Counted from the first letter of the stretch, positions 54,566 to 63,865 are shown. The stretch: 64,000 bases of DNA from UBA1479 sp040216635 (GCA_040216635.1 JAVJOU010000006.1:62001-126000), one strand, 5' to 3'. Notes: generated from the letters alone by a model not told the origin. A program made the numbers and translations.

Positions 54566-57500
54566 CTAATTCAGGGCGCTCAGCGGATCTTTCTCCAGAC
54601 GCTCGCGATAGGCGGTCAGGAAGGATTTGAAGTTCTGAGCCACGGCAACCCGTTGATCGATGCTCCCCGGTGCGATCAGTCCCATTGAAGGACGTTCCGC
54701 GATCAACCTGAAGGCCCGCGCAAACTCCGTATTCGCCATCGCCGGGCCAAAGTTCGTCCGAATGCGCGCCAGACCGCGCTCGTTACCGCTTAAGGTCATG
54801 GCGGTTGCCAAATTCAGCATGTGGCGGGCCTGAGCACGGCTCAAAACCTCGCCCCGGCGCGCACCGCTTTCCGTGATCACACGTTGAAGTGCCTGTGTGG
54901 CATCGACCCAATTCCCCATGGTCCAATAGATTTCCGAACGCAGAAGTTCGCCCTCAAGGGTCAGATCCTTTTCGATTTGGGCAAGACCGTCGGCAAAACG
55001 CTTCTGTCCCATCAGAGCCTGAGCCAATAGATGGCTGCGTTGTTGCGCCAGTTCCGGCGTCAAGCCCCCGGTTTCGGTTGCACGAATGACCCGTTCCGCA
55101 TCCGTATACTTTCGCGCCAAAAGATGGATCAAAGAAAGGCGGGCACCGACCCTCGCCCGATCTGCCCCCTGCAGACGGAATTTGATCTGACCTTCAAGCA
55201 ATGCCGCCGCCTGATCCAACAGATCGACCCCGACCAGCCGATCGGCAAGCTTCTGAATCATGGCATCGCCGCGCCCGCCGGCAGGCGTCAGTTCTTTGAA
55301 CTCTTCATAGATGGCGATTGCCGTCACCGGTGGCAGCGTATCAGCTTTGTCCTCCAAATAAAGGCTGTTGAAGGTATCCGACATCAGCTTGGTGACGTCT
55401 TTTGCTTCCGGGTAATCGCGGAAATGGGTTGCCGCCTGACGCAAGGTCTGCAGCGCATCACGGTATTTATCCTGTTCCAGATAAAGCGCGCCCAGGCGCC
55501 GCAGCAATTCGAACTCGCGGTTGTCACCGCGCCAGGCGAAACGCTGCTTTTCAAGTTCTTCCGTGGCTTCGCGCTTGGTCATGCGGTCCAGGCGCAACAG
55601 CAGCTCCGTCCTTGACCGCGCGGCGCGGAACCGGGCCAGGCGGTCCGGGCTGTCCATGACCTCTTCCCAAAGCGAAACAGCGCCGTCGAAGTCCCCTTCC
55701 AGTTCGGCAAGACGTCCCTGCACGAATTTGATCTGGGCTTCCTGCCGCCGGTTGGGATTGTCTGCCAACAGGGTCGAAATCAACGTTTCCGCCGTGCGCA
55801 CGTCGCCGATTTCGACAACTGCCTCGGCGATGATCGCCGACAATTTGAAGCGCAACTGTTTGGGATAAGGCCTGACAAGGGAGCCGGACCGGCGCAGTTC
55901 GATCGATGCCCCGTTCAGGTCTCCGCGTCCCGCCTGCACGATCGCGCGCCAAAGCTCACCCTCGTCACTGCCGTTGAGGTTTTCATGATACAGATCCTTC
56001 TCTGCATCTTCGATGCGTCCCAACAAAAATTGCGTGCCGCCGTGCAGAAGCCGCCATTCACGATCCTGGGCCAGGGAAGGTTGAACCTGAAGCGCCCGAT
56101 CAAGCACACCCAAGGCCTCTGCCGCATAGGCATTTGCGAAATAGAATCTGGCCAGGTTCATGCGCGCTTCCTGCTGACCGCTTTTTGGCGCCGTGGCGAT
56201 GGCTTGTTCCAGGATCGCCCGGGTCTGAAGGATCGCCGCATCATTGGGCGTATCCCATTTCTCCAAATCGAGCACCCGGACCAACGGGCGCATTGCCGCC
56301 ATCCGCGCACTCGCGGCCAGTTCCTGCGACACCGGCGAAAAGCGCAGCGGGAACGTCGGTGCGGCGCTGGCGATTTCGATCCCCTGACGCAATGACCGGA
56401 CCCGAACATCATCGATTTTGGGCGTAACGGCGACGCCCTGGATGGTCGGAAGAATCTCGAACTGCGGATAGTTATAGGTACCCGCAACCCCGTGACCCAA
56501 GGGGATCGACGGGATCACCAACATGTTGTCGCCGACGATCGGATCCGTCAGGGGAATAACCTTGCCCGGCTCCGGCAGCGGCATGAAGATGCGCGCCCCG
56601 ATCGGTGAATCGGTCTGGGCCTGAACTTCCAGGGGAATTTTAGGTGTCACATCCTGTGCACGGAAATCAATCAGCCATGCCAAACCGTCCCTGCGCATGG
56701 AGGGATTAACATCCTTCGCCGTGGTCATCCGCAGCACCGTGGCCTGCGGGATATAAACCTGTTGCAGGGTAGAAATGACATCACCGCCGGCTTCTTGCAG
56801 GGCCGGGACGTTGACGTTCGTGCGCTTATCGAAAATCAGCCACAGATGATCGTTCCGCCGGAAAACCGCGGCGGCGACCGGCTCGGCCCAATCGAAACGA
56901 AGCGTCACTGTCCCTTCTTCACCCTTGGCGACGGACAATTGTGCATTCGGGGCCGGACCGGCGGGGACCTCTGCCTGGGCGGCCGATCCGCCAGCGGCAC
57001 CGCCCGAGGCCTGGGCGGAAGCACTGGCGGTCGCCGGGGGCGGCGTGAGACCGCTGGCGGCAGTCCCAGCCGCCGTCGCGGCAGGCGGGGTCAGGGAGAG
57101 CGGTTGTCCTCCCGAAGGCAGTGTTGGCGCGGTCTTGGTGGACGGCGCGGGTTTCACACCCGGTAATTGCGCGGCCCGTTGACCTTGGGGCAATTGCCTG
57201 GCGCCCTGGGTTGCCGCCCCTTTCGTGCCTGCCGTAACTTGGTTCGCCGCCGCCTGTTTCGGCGCCGGAGCTTGTGGCGGCGTCAATGCCTGCGCGGCCA
57301 CGGGTGCTTTCGCGGGGGCCGTTTTTACCGGCGGTGTCGGTTCGGCCTTGGCCGCTTCTTGCGGCGCAGGCTGAGGCTTGGCAGCTTCCGTTTTCTCTGC
57401 CGTTTTCTGCTCGGCCCCGGGAACGGTCACACTGGCCGGGACGGAGACCGGCTCGCGCCAGGGCGACGGTTCACGAACATCGATGGCAACCTTGGTGCCG

Positions 57501-57862
57501 GCGTAAAAATCTCGGACCGTGGAATTGGGCGGCACGGCAATAACGACGACGGTGCGTCCGCCGGCCGTGGCCGAACGCATACCGCCGACAAACAGCGGCG
57601 GATTGCGGTTGATGTCCCCATCGTCGATCTGTGCGCCGGCTTCAAACGTGATGGTGACCAGACCGCCATCCTTGGACAGCTTGTAGGGAACCTTGTTCCT
57701 CCAATCAAACACCACCCGGGTAAAAGTCGCATGCCCCCCCGCGCGCACGTTGACCTGCGCCAATCCCTGCGCCGAGACATCGGCGGTGGAACCCGCCCAT
57801 AGCACCAGGGCACATATCAACGCCGCCCAAACAGCGGGAACACCGGTCCACAGACGGGCCAT
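54566..57862 (-). CDS. Giant periplasmic AMIN/TPR protein of the motor cluster
   Basis: 1098 residues. Signal peptide (cut probably after VSA, residue 31). Residues 37-130 and about 320-420 look like beta-rich AMIN-type domains (TRVVFDWRNKVPYKL; TVTLRFDWAEPVAAAVF), which often bind peptidoglycan. Between them lies a long Ala/Pro/Gln/Lys-rich linker. From about 530 on, repeated helical pairs (for example ARFYFANAYAAEALGVLDRAL, YLEQDKYRDALQTLRQAATHF) are TPR-like. The frame starts one base inside the stop of the first MotB-like gene, so it is co-translated with the motor genes. It may build a periplasmic scaffold around the stator; this is inference and no function is known. Confidence 0.75.
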   Translation of the reverse strand: MARLWTGVPAVWAALICALVLWAGSTADVSAQGLAQVNVRAGGHATFTRVVFDWRNKVPYKLSKDGGLVTITFEAGAQIDDGDINRNPPLFVGGMRSATAGGRTVVVIAVPPNSTVRDFYAGTKVAIDVREPSPWREPVSVPASVTVPGAEQKTAEKTEAAKPQPAPQEAAKAEPTPPVKTAPAKAPVAAQALTPPQAPAPKQAAANQVTAGTKGAATQGARQLPQGQRAAQLPGVKPAPSTKTAPTLPSGGQPLSLTPPAATAAGTAASGLTPPPATASASAQASGGAAGGSAAQAEVPAGPAPNAQLSVAKGEEGTVTLRFDWAEPVAAAVFRRNDHLWLIFDKRTNVNVPALQEAGGDVISTLQQVYIPQATVLRMTTAKDVNPSMRRDGLAWLIDFRAQDVTPKIPLEVQAQTDSPIGARIFMPLPEPGKVIPLTDPIVGDNMLVIPSIPLGHGVAGTYNYPQFEILPTIQGVAVTPKIDDVRVRSLRQGIEIASAAPTFPLRFSPVSQELAASARMAAMRPLVRVLDLEKWDTPNDAAILQTRAILEQAIATAPKSGQQEARMNLARFYFANAYAAEALGVLDRALQVQPSLAQDREWRLLHGGTQFLLGRIEDAEKDLYHENLNGSDEGELWRAIVQAGRGDLNGASIELRRSGSLVRPYPKQLRFKLSAIIAEAVVEIGDVRTAETLISTLLADNPNRRQEAQIKFVQGRLAELEGDFDGAVSLWEEVMDSPDRLARFRAARSRTELLLRLDRMTKREATEELEKQRFAWRGDNREFELLRRLGALYLEQDKYRDALQTLRQAATHFRDYPEAKDVTKLMSDTFNSLYLEDKADTLPPVTAIAIYEEFKELTPAGGRGDAMIQKLADRLVGVDLLDQAAALLEGQIKFRLQGADRARVGARLSLIHLLARKYTDAERVIRATETGGLTPELAQQRSHLLAQALMGQKRFADGLAQIEKDLTLEGELLRSEIYWTMGNWVDATQALQRVITESGARRGEVLSRAQARHMLNLATAMTLSGNERGLARIRTNFGPAMANTEFARAFRLIAERPSMGLIAPGSIDQRVAVAQNFKSFLTAYRERLEKDPLSALN

Positions 57863-58584
57863 TATCTGAGCCCCCCCGAGGTCGGGAACACCACGATATC
57901 CACGCGCCGCCCCATCAACTGACGCTGGACCTGTGACATGGGCGGAAGTTGATCATATCGGCTGTCCGAGTATCCAAAGGCGACAATAGGTTCCGCGTAT
58001 CCGGCGGCACGAAGTTGGTTGGCAACGGCCGCCGCACGGGCCGTCGACAGTTCCCAATTAGAGGCATAATCGCCCCCCTGCACGGGCGACGGATCCGAAT
58101 GACCGTTCACGCCCAATTGGTTGGCGATGGTGCTGAGTGCGCCGCCAAGCCGAAACAAAGCATCGCGCGCCCGGTCCGTCATGACCGCACGTCCGGCTTC
58201 AAACAATAAATCCCCAGGCAAGGCCAGGACCAATCTGTCCTCCAACCGCATGAACTGCGTCAATTTTAACAGTTCGTCGCCTTCAATCTTTTCCCGTAGC
58301 ACGGATGTTAGATAATCCAGGTTAATGGCGCGTTTACGGAACACCGTCGCGATGTTGTGCGTCGCCGTCGATGAAATCGGCGTTTTGACCTCTTCCGGCG
58401 CCAGACTTTGCGACAAGGAATCGATCACGTTGTCCCATCGGTCCAATTTGACGTTGGACATGGAAAACAGCATGACGAAGAACGTCAGCATCAGCGAAAC
58501 CAGATCCGTGAACGTCAACAGCCACATTTGCGCCGATTTACGGTCGCGGGCCAAATCCCTATCCGAGCGCCGGGGCATCAACAT
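57862..58584 (-). CDS. MotB-like protein with OmpA domain, Asp retained
   Basis: 240 residues. One membrane helix with the stator proton-binding pattern TFTDLVSLMLTFFVMLFSMS (Asp27), then a periplasmic region and an OmpA-like peptidoglycan domain (NGHSDPSP, NWELSTARAAAVANQL, QLMGRRVDI). MotB with MotA forms the proton-driven stator; here no motA is nearby. The ATG at 58584 has a G-run just upstream; ATG two codons later is an alternative. It follows the second MotB-like gene by eight bases. Confidence 0.82.
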   Translation of the reverse strand: MLMPRRSDRDLARDRKSAQMWLLTFTDLVSLMLTFFVMLFSMSNVKLDRWDNVIDSLSQSLAPEEVKTPISSTATHNIATVFRKRAINLDYLTSVLREKIEGDELLKLTQFMRLEDRLVLALPGDLLFEAGRAVMTDRARDALFRLGGALSTIANQLGVNGHSDPSPVQGGDYASNWELSTARAAAVANQLRAAGYAEPIVAFGYSDSRYDQLPPMSQVQRQLMGRRVDIVVFPTSGGLR

Positions 58585-58592
58585 CGCCCCCC

Positions 58593-59285
58593 CTAACCGT
58601 CGCCGTCCGAATGGAACTGCAGGCGTGTTTCTTCTTCGCGCCGGATATAGAACCACATTGTAACATCATTTGGGTCGCCGGGCTCGATCCCGATGGCGAT
58701 GCTGTCGGGCGGCAGCCCGCGAGCCGACATTTCCCGGGCGAAAGCCCCCGCCCGCGCCAGTTCCAGGGTCTGCGACTGCGGCAATCCGCCGTCGTCCCGA
58801 ATGCGGGAGCCGATGATGAACTCAAGATCGAAGCGAAGCCCCGGCGGGCGGCCACTGGCGGCGGCGACAATCCGGTCCATCAATTCGAACTGCGATGGCT
58901 GAATGCGGGCTTGGCCTTCGACGAACAACGTGCTGGCGGGAATTTGAACCTGCATCAGCCGCCCGGGATGCACGACCTTGACCTTGGCCACCTGCAGGGC
59001 GGCGGCAAAGATATCGCTGACGGTCTCTTGATACTGCTGGCCGGCGATCATCTCCCCTTCTTTGGACTTGAAGCGGGTCGGGTCCGTTGACGGCGGCACG
59101 ATCGAGGTGAAGGTCGACGTCAGGCTGTCCATCACAGATTTGGTCTTGACCTCTTCCAAGGTGGAAATGGTCACCATCAGGATGAAAAATGCCAGCACCA
59201 ACAGGAACAACGACAGAAACAGCGCGGGTGTATTAGATCCGTGCTCGGGCTCCGGTATCGGCGGAAGGAAATTGCGCTCAGCCAT
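58593..59285 (-). CDS. MotB-like protein lacking the proton-binding Asp
   Basis: 230 residues. One N-terminal helix (NTPALFLSLFLLVLAFFILMV) with no Asp, then a coiled region and a diverged OmpA-like domain (LRFDLEFIIGSRI, LELARAGAFAREMSARGLP, then WFYIRREEE). The layout equals MotB but the residue that takes the proton is missing, so it cannot be a normal stator subunit. It probably pairs with the adjacent Asp-containing protein. The adjacency and shared order suggest one functional unit. Name MotB is used loosely. Confidence 0.72.
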   Translation of the reverse strand: MAERNFLPPIPEPEHGSNTPALFLSLFLLVLAFFILMVTISTLEEVKTKSVMDSLTSTFTSIVPPSTDPTRFKSKEGEMIAGQQYQETVSDIFAAALQVAKVKVVHPGRLMQVQIPASTLFVEGQARIQPSQFELMDRIVAAASGRPPGLRFDLEFIIGSRIRDDGGLPQSQTLELARAGAFAREMSARGLPPDSIAIGIEPGDPNDVTMWFYIRREEETRLQFHSDGDG

Positions 59286-59365
59286 GACCGGATTCTACCA
59301 GAAATCTGGTAAAGACGGCCTTACCAAACCGGGGAAAACAGCGTCTATGATTTAAGGAAATACGA

Positions 59366-60031
59366 TCAGTCGAAACTTGCCAAAAGCGCGTCGATATCGT
59401 CCTGGGACATGGCCTCTTCCTTCATCTGCGGGCCATGCAGCAGATCTTCATCCGCAGGCAGTTCTTCTTCGACCGGCGGTTCTTCAGCCTTGGGATTGGC
59501 CGCCTTGTACTTGGAAATTTCATCGCCGAACGCGGTCAACAGGGCATCGACCTTTTCTTCGATATGCTGCAGCGCGCCGACAACCTTGGTGATGCGCTGT
59601 CCCGTAATGTCCTGGAATCCGCAGGCTTCGTAGATTTTCGTCGTCGCATCCATCAGCTTATCGGCATTCTTGCCTTTGAGCTTGGACATGACGTCTTCAA
59701 TCTCGCCGACGGCATCCATGATCGAATTGGTCGCTTCGGCCGTCGCATCGACGATCGCATCCAATTCATCGGCGGCTTTGGGAATGAACTCATCCTTGAC
59801 CTCGTCTGGCCGAAGTGCCGCGATATCGGTCTTCGCTTCGGAGATGAAGCGCGAAAGACTTTCCAGTTCTTCGTAGAGTTTCACATCGACGGCGGACAGG
59901 TCTCCCTGCATGGTGGCCAAGATCGCCTCCACCACCTCCGCCACTTCATCGACCTTGACCGTGCCGCCAGGGTCCTTCCCCAACTCCTGGAGACGAGCGG
60001 CCAACTCGGGATCGACCGAGTCTGTCGCCAT
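59366..60031 (-). CDS. cheZ: CheZ-like protein phosphatase, copy 2
   Basis: 221 residues. Same plan as the copy at 32906: long helix, catalytic FQDITGQ (Asp141, Gln145), the shared stretch ELDAIVDATAEATNSIMD, an acidic linker, and a tail AMSQDDIDALLASFD. It is longer by an N-terminal helix of about 40 residues. It directly follows cheY by 11 bases, which fits a role as that CheY's phosphatase. Confidence 0.85.
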   Translation of the reverse strand: MATDSVDPELAARLQELGKDPGGTVKVDEVAEVVEAILATMQGDLSAVDVKLYEELESLSRFISEAKTDIAALRPDEVKDEFIPKAADELDAIVDATAEATNSIMDAVGEIEDVMSKLKGKNADKLMDATTKIYEACGFQDITGQRITKVVGALQHIEEKVDALLTAFGDEISKYKAANPKAEEPPVEEELPADEDLLHGPQMKEEAMSQDDIDALLASFD

Positions 60032-60042
60032 ATTCAGTCTCC

Positions 60043-60429
60043 TCAGAACTCGCCGAGGACGCTGGTCAACTTACCTTTGAGCGTTTCGGCGTTGAAGGGT
60101 TTGACGATGTAGTTGGACACACCGGCTTCCTTGGCCGCGATCACGTTCTCTGACTTACTTTCAGCCGTGATCATGACAAACGGAATGTGTTTCAACTTCT
60201 CGTCGGCGCGAACCTCGCGCAGCAATTGAATTCCGGTCATTGGCTCCATGTTCCAATCGGAAATGACCAAGCCGAATGACTTCGCCCGAAGCTTCTTGAG
60301 CGCTTCCGATCCGTCGGACGCCTCATCAATGTTCTTGAAATTCAACTGACGCAGTAGATTGCGCAGAATCCTAAGCATGGTCTGATAATCATCCACGATC
60401 AGGACGTTCATATTCAGGTCGACAGCCAT
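60043..60429 (-). CDS. cheY: Chemotaxis response regulator CheY
   Basis: 128 residues, a single receiver domain. Acidic pair Asp13/Asp14, phosphorylation Asp58, Thr88 and Lys110 are all in place, and there is no output domain. ATG with GGAG ten bases upstream. Stands between motE and the CheZ-like gene, in a motor cluster with fliM, its binding partner. Confidence 0.95.
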   Translation of the reverse strand: MAVDLNMNVLIVDDYQTMLRILRNLLRQLNFKNIDEASDGSEALKKLRAKSFGLVISDWNMEPMTGIQLLREVRADEKLKHIPFVMITAESKSENVIAAKEAGVSNYIVKPFNAETLKGKLTSVLGEF

Positions 60430-60557
60430 CTGTTACTCCGTGCTTTGCGCAGGGGAATTTATGATTATATCCTCAGTATCAGGCAGTTTATTCAAGGTAG
60501 GAGGCAGGGCAAGCGTTTTTCCGCTTATAGGTCTATGGTCATAGCCGGAAAAAACGA

Positions 60558-61325
60558 TCAGTTGCCCTGGTCCAGGCCCTCGCGCGGCAGGGAACGAAGG
60601 TCTCGCAACTGCACCGTAACCTCACGGGCTTTTTCGGGATCCATCTTGGCCATCACGGGTGCGAGCTTGCGTTCTTTCATACGCTGGGCGACTTCAAGCA
60701 GCGTATCCATCTCAAGATCTTCGAAAATACGCGCCGCATCCTTGGGCTTCATGCTCTCGTAGATTTTGACGAGGCTGGCCATTTTATTTTCCTGCTGTTC
60801 ATCGAACACCTTGATCCGGTTATCGATTTCCGACTGCAGGTTCTTGAGATCAGCGATCTTGCGGTCGATCCGGGCTTCCGCGGCCGTCAACATGCCGGTC
60901 CGCACCTGAAGTTCCTGTTCGCGGGCTTCGATCTCGCGCCGACGGTCCGCCAAACGCTGCAGCAGGTCGATTTCCTGCGGGGTCAGCAAGGTGGGGTCAT
61001 CGGTGATCAGTCTGGATTGGCCGGCATCACCGCCAGGGACCGCAACGCCTGCATTGGGATCGGCCGGGCCCGGCACGGATGCCTGTTCACCAGCGCCCGC
61101 CTGACCTGCCGGTGCCGGCGGCTCGCCGGGTTGGGCGGCGGGCGGCTGATCACCTTGTGCGGGTGCGGGCGGCGTTTCCGTCTGCGCTTCCGCGCCGGCG
61201 ACCTGAATGGCGTCTTTTTTCAATCCGTCGACGCTGTTCCAAATGTCGCCGATTTTCACCGTCAGCAACATCGAAGCGACAAAGATCGTCACCGGCAAGA
61301 AACGGAATTTACTAAACAGGTTCAT
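60558..61325 (-). CDS. motE: MotE-family flagellar protein (MgtE N-domain-like)
   Basis: 255 residues. One N-terminal membrane helix (LPVTIFVASMLLTVKIG), a Pro/Ala/Gln-rich linker (50-105), a coiled coil (115-180), then an MgtE_N-like helical domain (IYESMKPKDAARIFEDLEMDTLLEVAQRMKERKLAPVMAKMDPEKAREVT in parts). MotE in rhizobia is a periplasmic chaperone for MotC; the shape matches, but no motC is seen here. Confidence 0.85.
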   Translation of the reverse strand: MNLFSKFRFLPVTIFVASMLLTVKIGDIWNSVDGLKKDAIQVAGAEAQTETPPAPAQGDQPPAAQPGEPPAPAGQAGAGEQASVPGPADPNAGVAVPGGDAGQSRLITDDPTLLTPQEIDLLQRLADRRREIEAREQELQVRTGMLTAAEARIDRKIADLKNLQSEIDNRIKVFDEQQENKMASLVKIYESMKPKDAARIFEDLEMDTLLEVAQRMKERKLAPVMAKMDPEKAREVTVQLRDLRSLPREGLDQGN

Positions 61326-61397
61326 TCAAGCGTCCGTCAGGTCCATGTCCGCCCCGGAATTTTAGGGCATCTGGATGATAATGTAACCGCCCGGCCG

Positions 61398-61931
61398 TCA
61401 GTTGGCCGACCGAATGGCTTTCAGCAAGGCACGTTCCGCTTCGGAACGGGGCGAACCGGCCTTCTTCCCGCCGGCCACGGCCGCGGGAACCATCGCACCT
61501 TCGTCCTCGGCATCCGCCGGTGACACCTTCGGCGCCGGGCGCTGGCGCACGGGTTCGACCACTTCCAAGGGATCCGCCGTTTCCACGGCAGCACCGCCTT
61601 TGCCCGAATGTTCATCACGGGCCAGGCGCACGTTTTCTTCAAGACGGTCCGCAGCAATCGTGCCGCGATCGACCAGGAACACCAAGTCGTCACGCAGGCT
61701 TTCCGCCTTGGATAATTGATCCTGCAGGGCGTCGGAGGCAATTCTCAGGTCGCCGATGCTATCGGTCGCACGGGTCGTCGCGTCGTTGAACGTGGCGGCA
61801 AGTTTTTCCATCTGCTCGCGGTTGCCGCGAAACCGGGTCAAACGCCGGTTCAGCATCACCGAGTACCAGATCATGACCACAAGCAGGAAGGCCAGAACGA
61901 TTTCAAGCGTCAATGAAAATGAAAAGGTCAC
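61398..61931 (-). CDS. DUF6468-like flagellar-cluster membrane protein
   Basis: 177 residues. One N-terminal helix (LEIVLAFLLVVMIWYSVML), then a helical coiled region (EQMEKLAATFNDATTRATDSI, LRDDLVFLVDRGTIAADRLEE), and a Pro/Lys-rich tail with RSEAERALLKAIRSAN at the end. Proteins of this kind lie beside fliM/fliL in many alphaproteobacteria; the function is unknown. On the same strand between fliM and motE. Confidence 0.75.
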   Translation of the reverse strand: MTFSFSLTLEIVLAFLLVVMIWYSVMLNRRLTRFRGNREQMEKLAATFNDATTRATDSIGDLRIASDALQDQLSKAESLRDDLVFLVDRGTIAADRLEENVRLARDEHSGKGGAAVETADPLEVVEPVRQRPAPKVSPADAEDEGAMVPAAVAGGKKAGSPRSEAERALLKAIRSAN

Positions 61932-62055
61932 CGTCTTGTCTCTCCGTCCCCTGGGTTGCCGTCCGTTCCGTATGCCGGAACCGGGGTATCTCGTGACGCC
62001 AGTCTAATCCCGAGGTTCTGAACGAATTGCTAACCCCGGGCGCAAAAATTGATGA

Positions 62056-63216
62056 TCAGGACGTCTTTGGCGCGCGGTCGATACGATCTTCGATCCGCAC
62101 CGCGATCCGCCCGCCTTTCCGGCCCATGCGCCCGATATAAAGCGGCACGTTGCCGCAGGACAGCATGACCGGGCTGTCCGGGGTCGCGTTGAGCATCATT
62201 TGCGAGCCTTCCTTAAGGTCGAACACCTTCTGCAAGGTCGTGACCTGCTGATCGATGACCGCTTCCAGGTCGACTTCGGTCATCCAAAGCTCTTCCGCCA
62301 AGTGGGTTTCCCAGATGGAGTCGCGGCCAAATTTTTCGCCCATGAACATCTGCAGCAGAAGTTCACGAACTGGCTCCAGGGTCGCGTAGGGCAGCAACAG
62401 TTCCAGGCGGCCGCCGCGGTCTTCCATGTCGATACGCAGGCGCGTCACGATCGCCGCGTTCGACGGGCGGGAAATGGTCGCGAACCGGGGGTTGGTTTCC
62501 AGCCGGTCGAACCGGAAGGTCACCGGGCTGAGCGGCTCGAACGCCGCCGACAAATCGGTCAGCATGACGTGGATCATGCGCTCGACCAGGGAGCGTTCGA
62601 TCGTGGTGTAGGGACGGCCTTCGATACGCATCGCCGCCGTGCCGCGCCGCCCGCCCAAAAGAACGTCAACGATGGAATAGATAAGGGAACTATCGACCGT
62701 AATCAGGCCGAAGTTGTCCCATTCCTCGGCCTTGAACACGCTGAGCATGGCCGGCAGGGGGATCGAGTTCAGGTAATCACCGAACCGGATGGACGCGATG
62801 TTATCAAGTGAGACTTCAACGTTATCCGAGGTGAAGTTACGCAAGCTGGTCGACATCAATCGCACGAGGCGGTCGAACACGACCTCGAGCATCGGCAGAC
62901 GTTCGTACGAAACCAGGGCCGAGGACAGGATCGCCTGAATGCCCGATTTCTCGGTGCCTTCTTCGTGGCTGTCGTCAAACCCCAGCAGGCTGTCGATTTC
63001 GTCCTGGTTAAGGACGCGGGTGGCTTCCGGGGCGGCCATGCCGACGTCGGTCGAACCGCCATCGCCGTCGCCGCCCATCATAGCTTCCCATTCGGCGGCC
63101 AGTTCGTCCTGCTCGTCGCCGTCACCGCCGCCTTCGCCGCCACCTTCACCGTCGCCGCCCATGGCGGCTTCCCATTCAGCGGCCATTGCGTCTTGATCGT
63201 CAGCCGGGCTCGTCAT
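62056..63216 (-). CDS. fliM: Flagellar motor switch protein FliM
   Basis: 386 residues, longer than the usual 330. The C-ring core starts near residue 90 (SALVSYERLPMLEVVFDRL, LGGRRG near 190, ERSLVERM) and a SpoA domain ends the protein. The CheY-binding peptide VLNQDEIDSLLGF is at residues 68-80, not at the extreme N-terminus as in E. coli. Before it lies a glycine/acid-rich region with two copies of QDxxAAEWEAxMGGDG (8-23 and 36-51). Sits 27 bases after fliL. Confidence 0.95.
   Translation of the reverse strand: MTSPADDQDAMAAEWEAAMGGDGEGGGEGGGDGDEQDELAAEWEAMMGGDGDGGSTDVGMAAPEATRVLNQDEIDSLLGFDDSHEEGTEKSGIQAILSSALVSYERLPMLEVVFDRLVRLMSTSLRNFTSDNVEVSLDNIASIRFGDYLNSIPLPAMLSVFKAEEWDNFGLITVDSSLIYSIVDVLLGGRRGTAAMRIEGRPYTTIERSLVERMIHVMLTDLSAAFEPLSPVTFRFDRLETNPRFATISRPSNAAIVTRLRIDMEDRGGRLELLLPYATLEPVRELLLQMFMGEKFGRDSIWETHLAEELWMTEVDLEAVIDQQVTTLQKVFDLKEGSQMMLNATPDSPVMLSCGNVPLYIGRMGRKGGRIAVRIEDRIDRAPKTS
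63064..63195 (-). repeat. Tandem 28-residue repeat coding for the FliM N-terminal extension
   Basis: Two copies of the motif QD-x2-AAEWEA-x-MGGDG, 28 residues apart, separated by glycine/glutamate-rich sequence. The DNA copies have many shared bases, as in a recent or maintained duplication. Confidence 0.75.
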
Positions 63217-63243
63217 TCGTCACATCCCTTGCACGCTTAAAGT

Positions 63244-63804
63244 CTACTGAACCAGCATTTCCTTGAACAGAACGTCCCTGACCTGGGCCGGAGCCGTCGC
63301 CGCCCGAACCCTGCGTAACAGTTCCTCGCGCAGCCGGTACATGCCGGCCGATCCTTGCAGATCCTCGATCCTTAGTTCACGCAGATAGACCTGGAAATTG
63401 TCCATCACGCGATCCTTGACCGCATCGATCACCAATTTGTCCTGTTCGGTCGCCACTTCGAGCGACACCTTCATCTTCAAGAACTGGGATTTACGCCCCG
63501 AGGTATTCAGGTTGACCAGGACCTCCGGCAGGTCGTGGAACAGTCCCACGCCCTCGGGGGCCTCGCCTTCGGCCACGGTGCCGCCTTCCTCGCCTGTAAT
63601 CATGGCGATGACGGGCTCCAAAAGCCCGGTGAAGAATGCCGCAGCAGCACCCCCTACAACCAGCAGGAGGATCGCGACGATGATGATGAGCTTTTTCTTC
63701 TTACTCTTGGAGGCGCCCTCTCCGGCTCCCTCCTCGCCCTCTAAGTCTTCATCGTCCGCGCCGCCGACCTCTTCATTTTCCAGATCGTCGTCGTCATCAG
63801 CCAT
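63244..63804 (-). CDS. fliL: Flagellar basal body-associated protein FliL
   Basis: 186 residues. Acidic N-terminus, lysine cluster (SKSKKKK), one membrane helix (LIIIVAILLLVVGGAAAAFF), and a periplasmic domain with VLVNLNTSGRKSQFLKMKVSLEV and a C-terminal IEDLQGSAGMYRLREELLRRV. It stabilises stators and supports torque. First gene of the leftward motor run, with a CtrA-box-like element 62 bases upstream. Confidence 0.94.
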   Translation of the reverse strand: MADDDDDLENEEVGGADDEDLEGEEGAGEGASKSKKKKLIIIVAILLLVVGGAAAAFFTGLLEPVIAMITGEEGGTVAEGEAPEGVGLFHDLPEVLVNLNTSGRKSQFLKMKVSLEVATEQDKLVIDAVKDRVMDNFQVYLRELRIEDLQGSAGMYRLREELLRRVRAATAPAQVRDVLFKEMLVQ

Positions 63805-63865
63805 GTTCGGGGTAACCGTTTCCTAACGTCCTGATCCCAAGTCCCAAAACTTTAAATTCAGGTCG

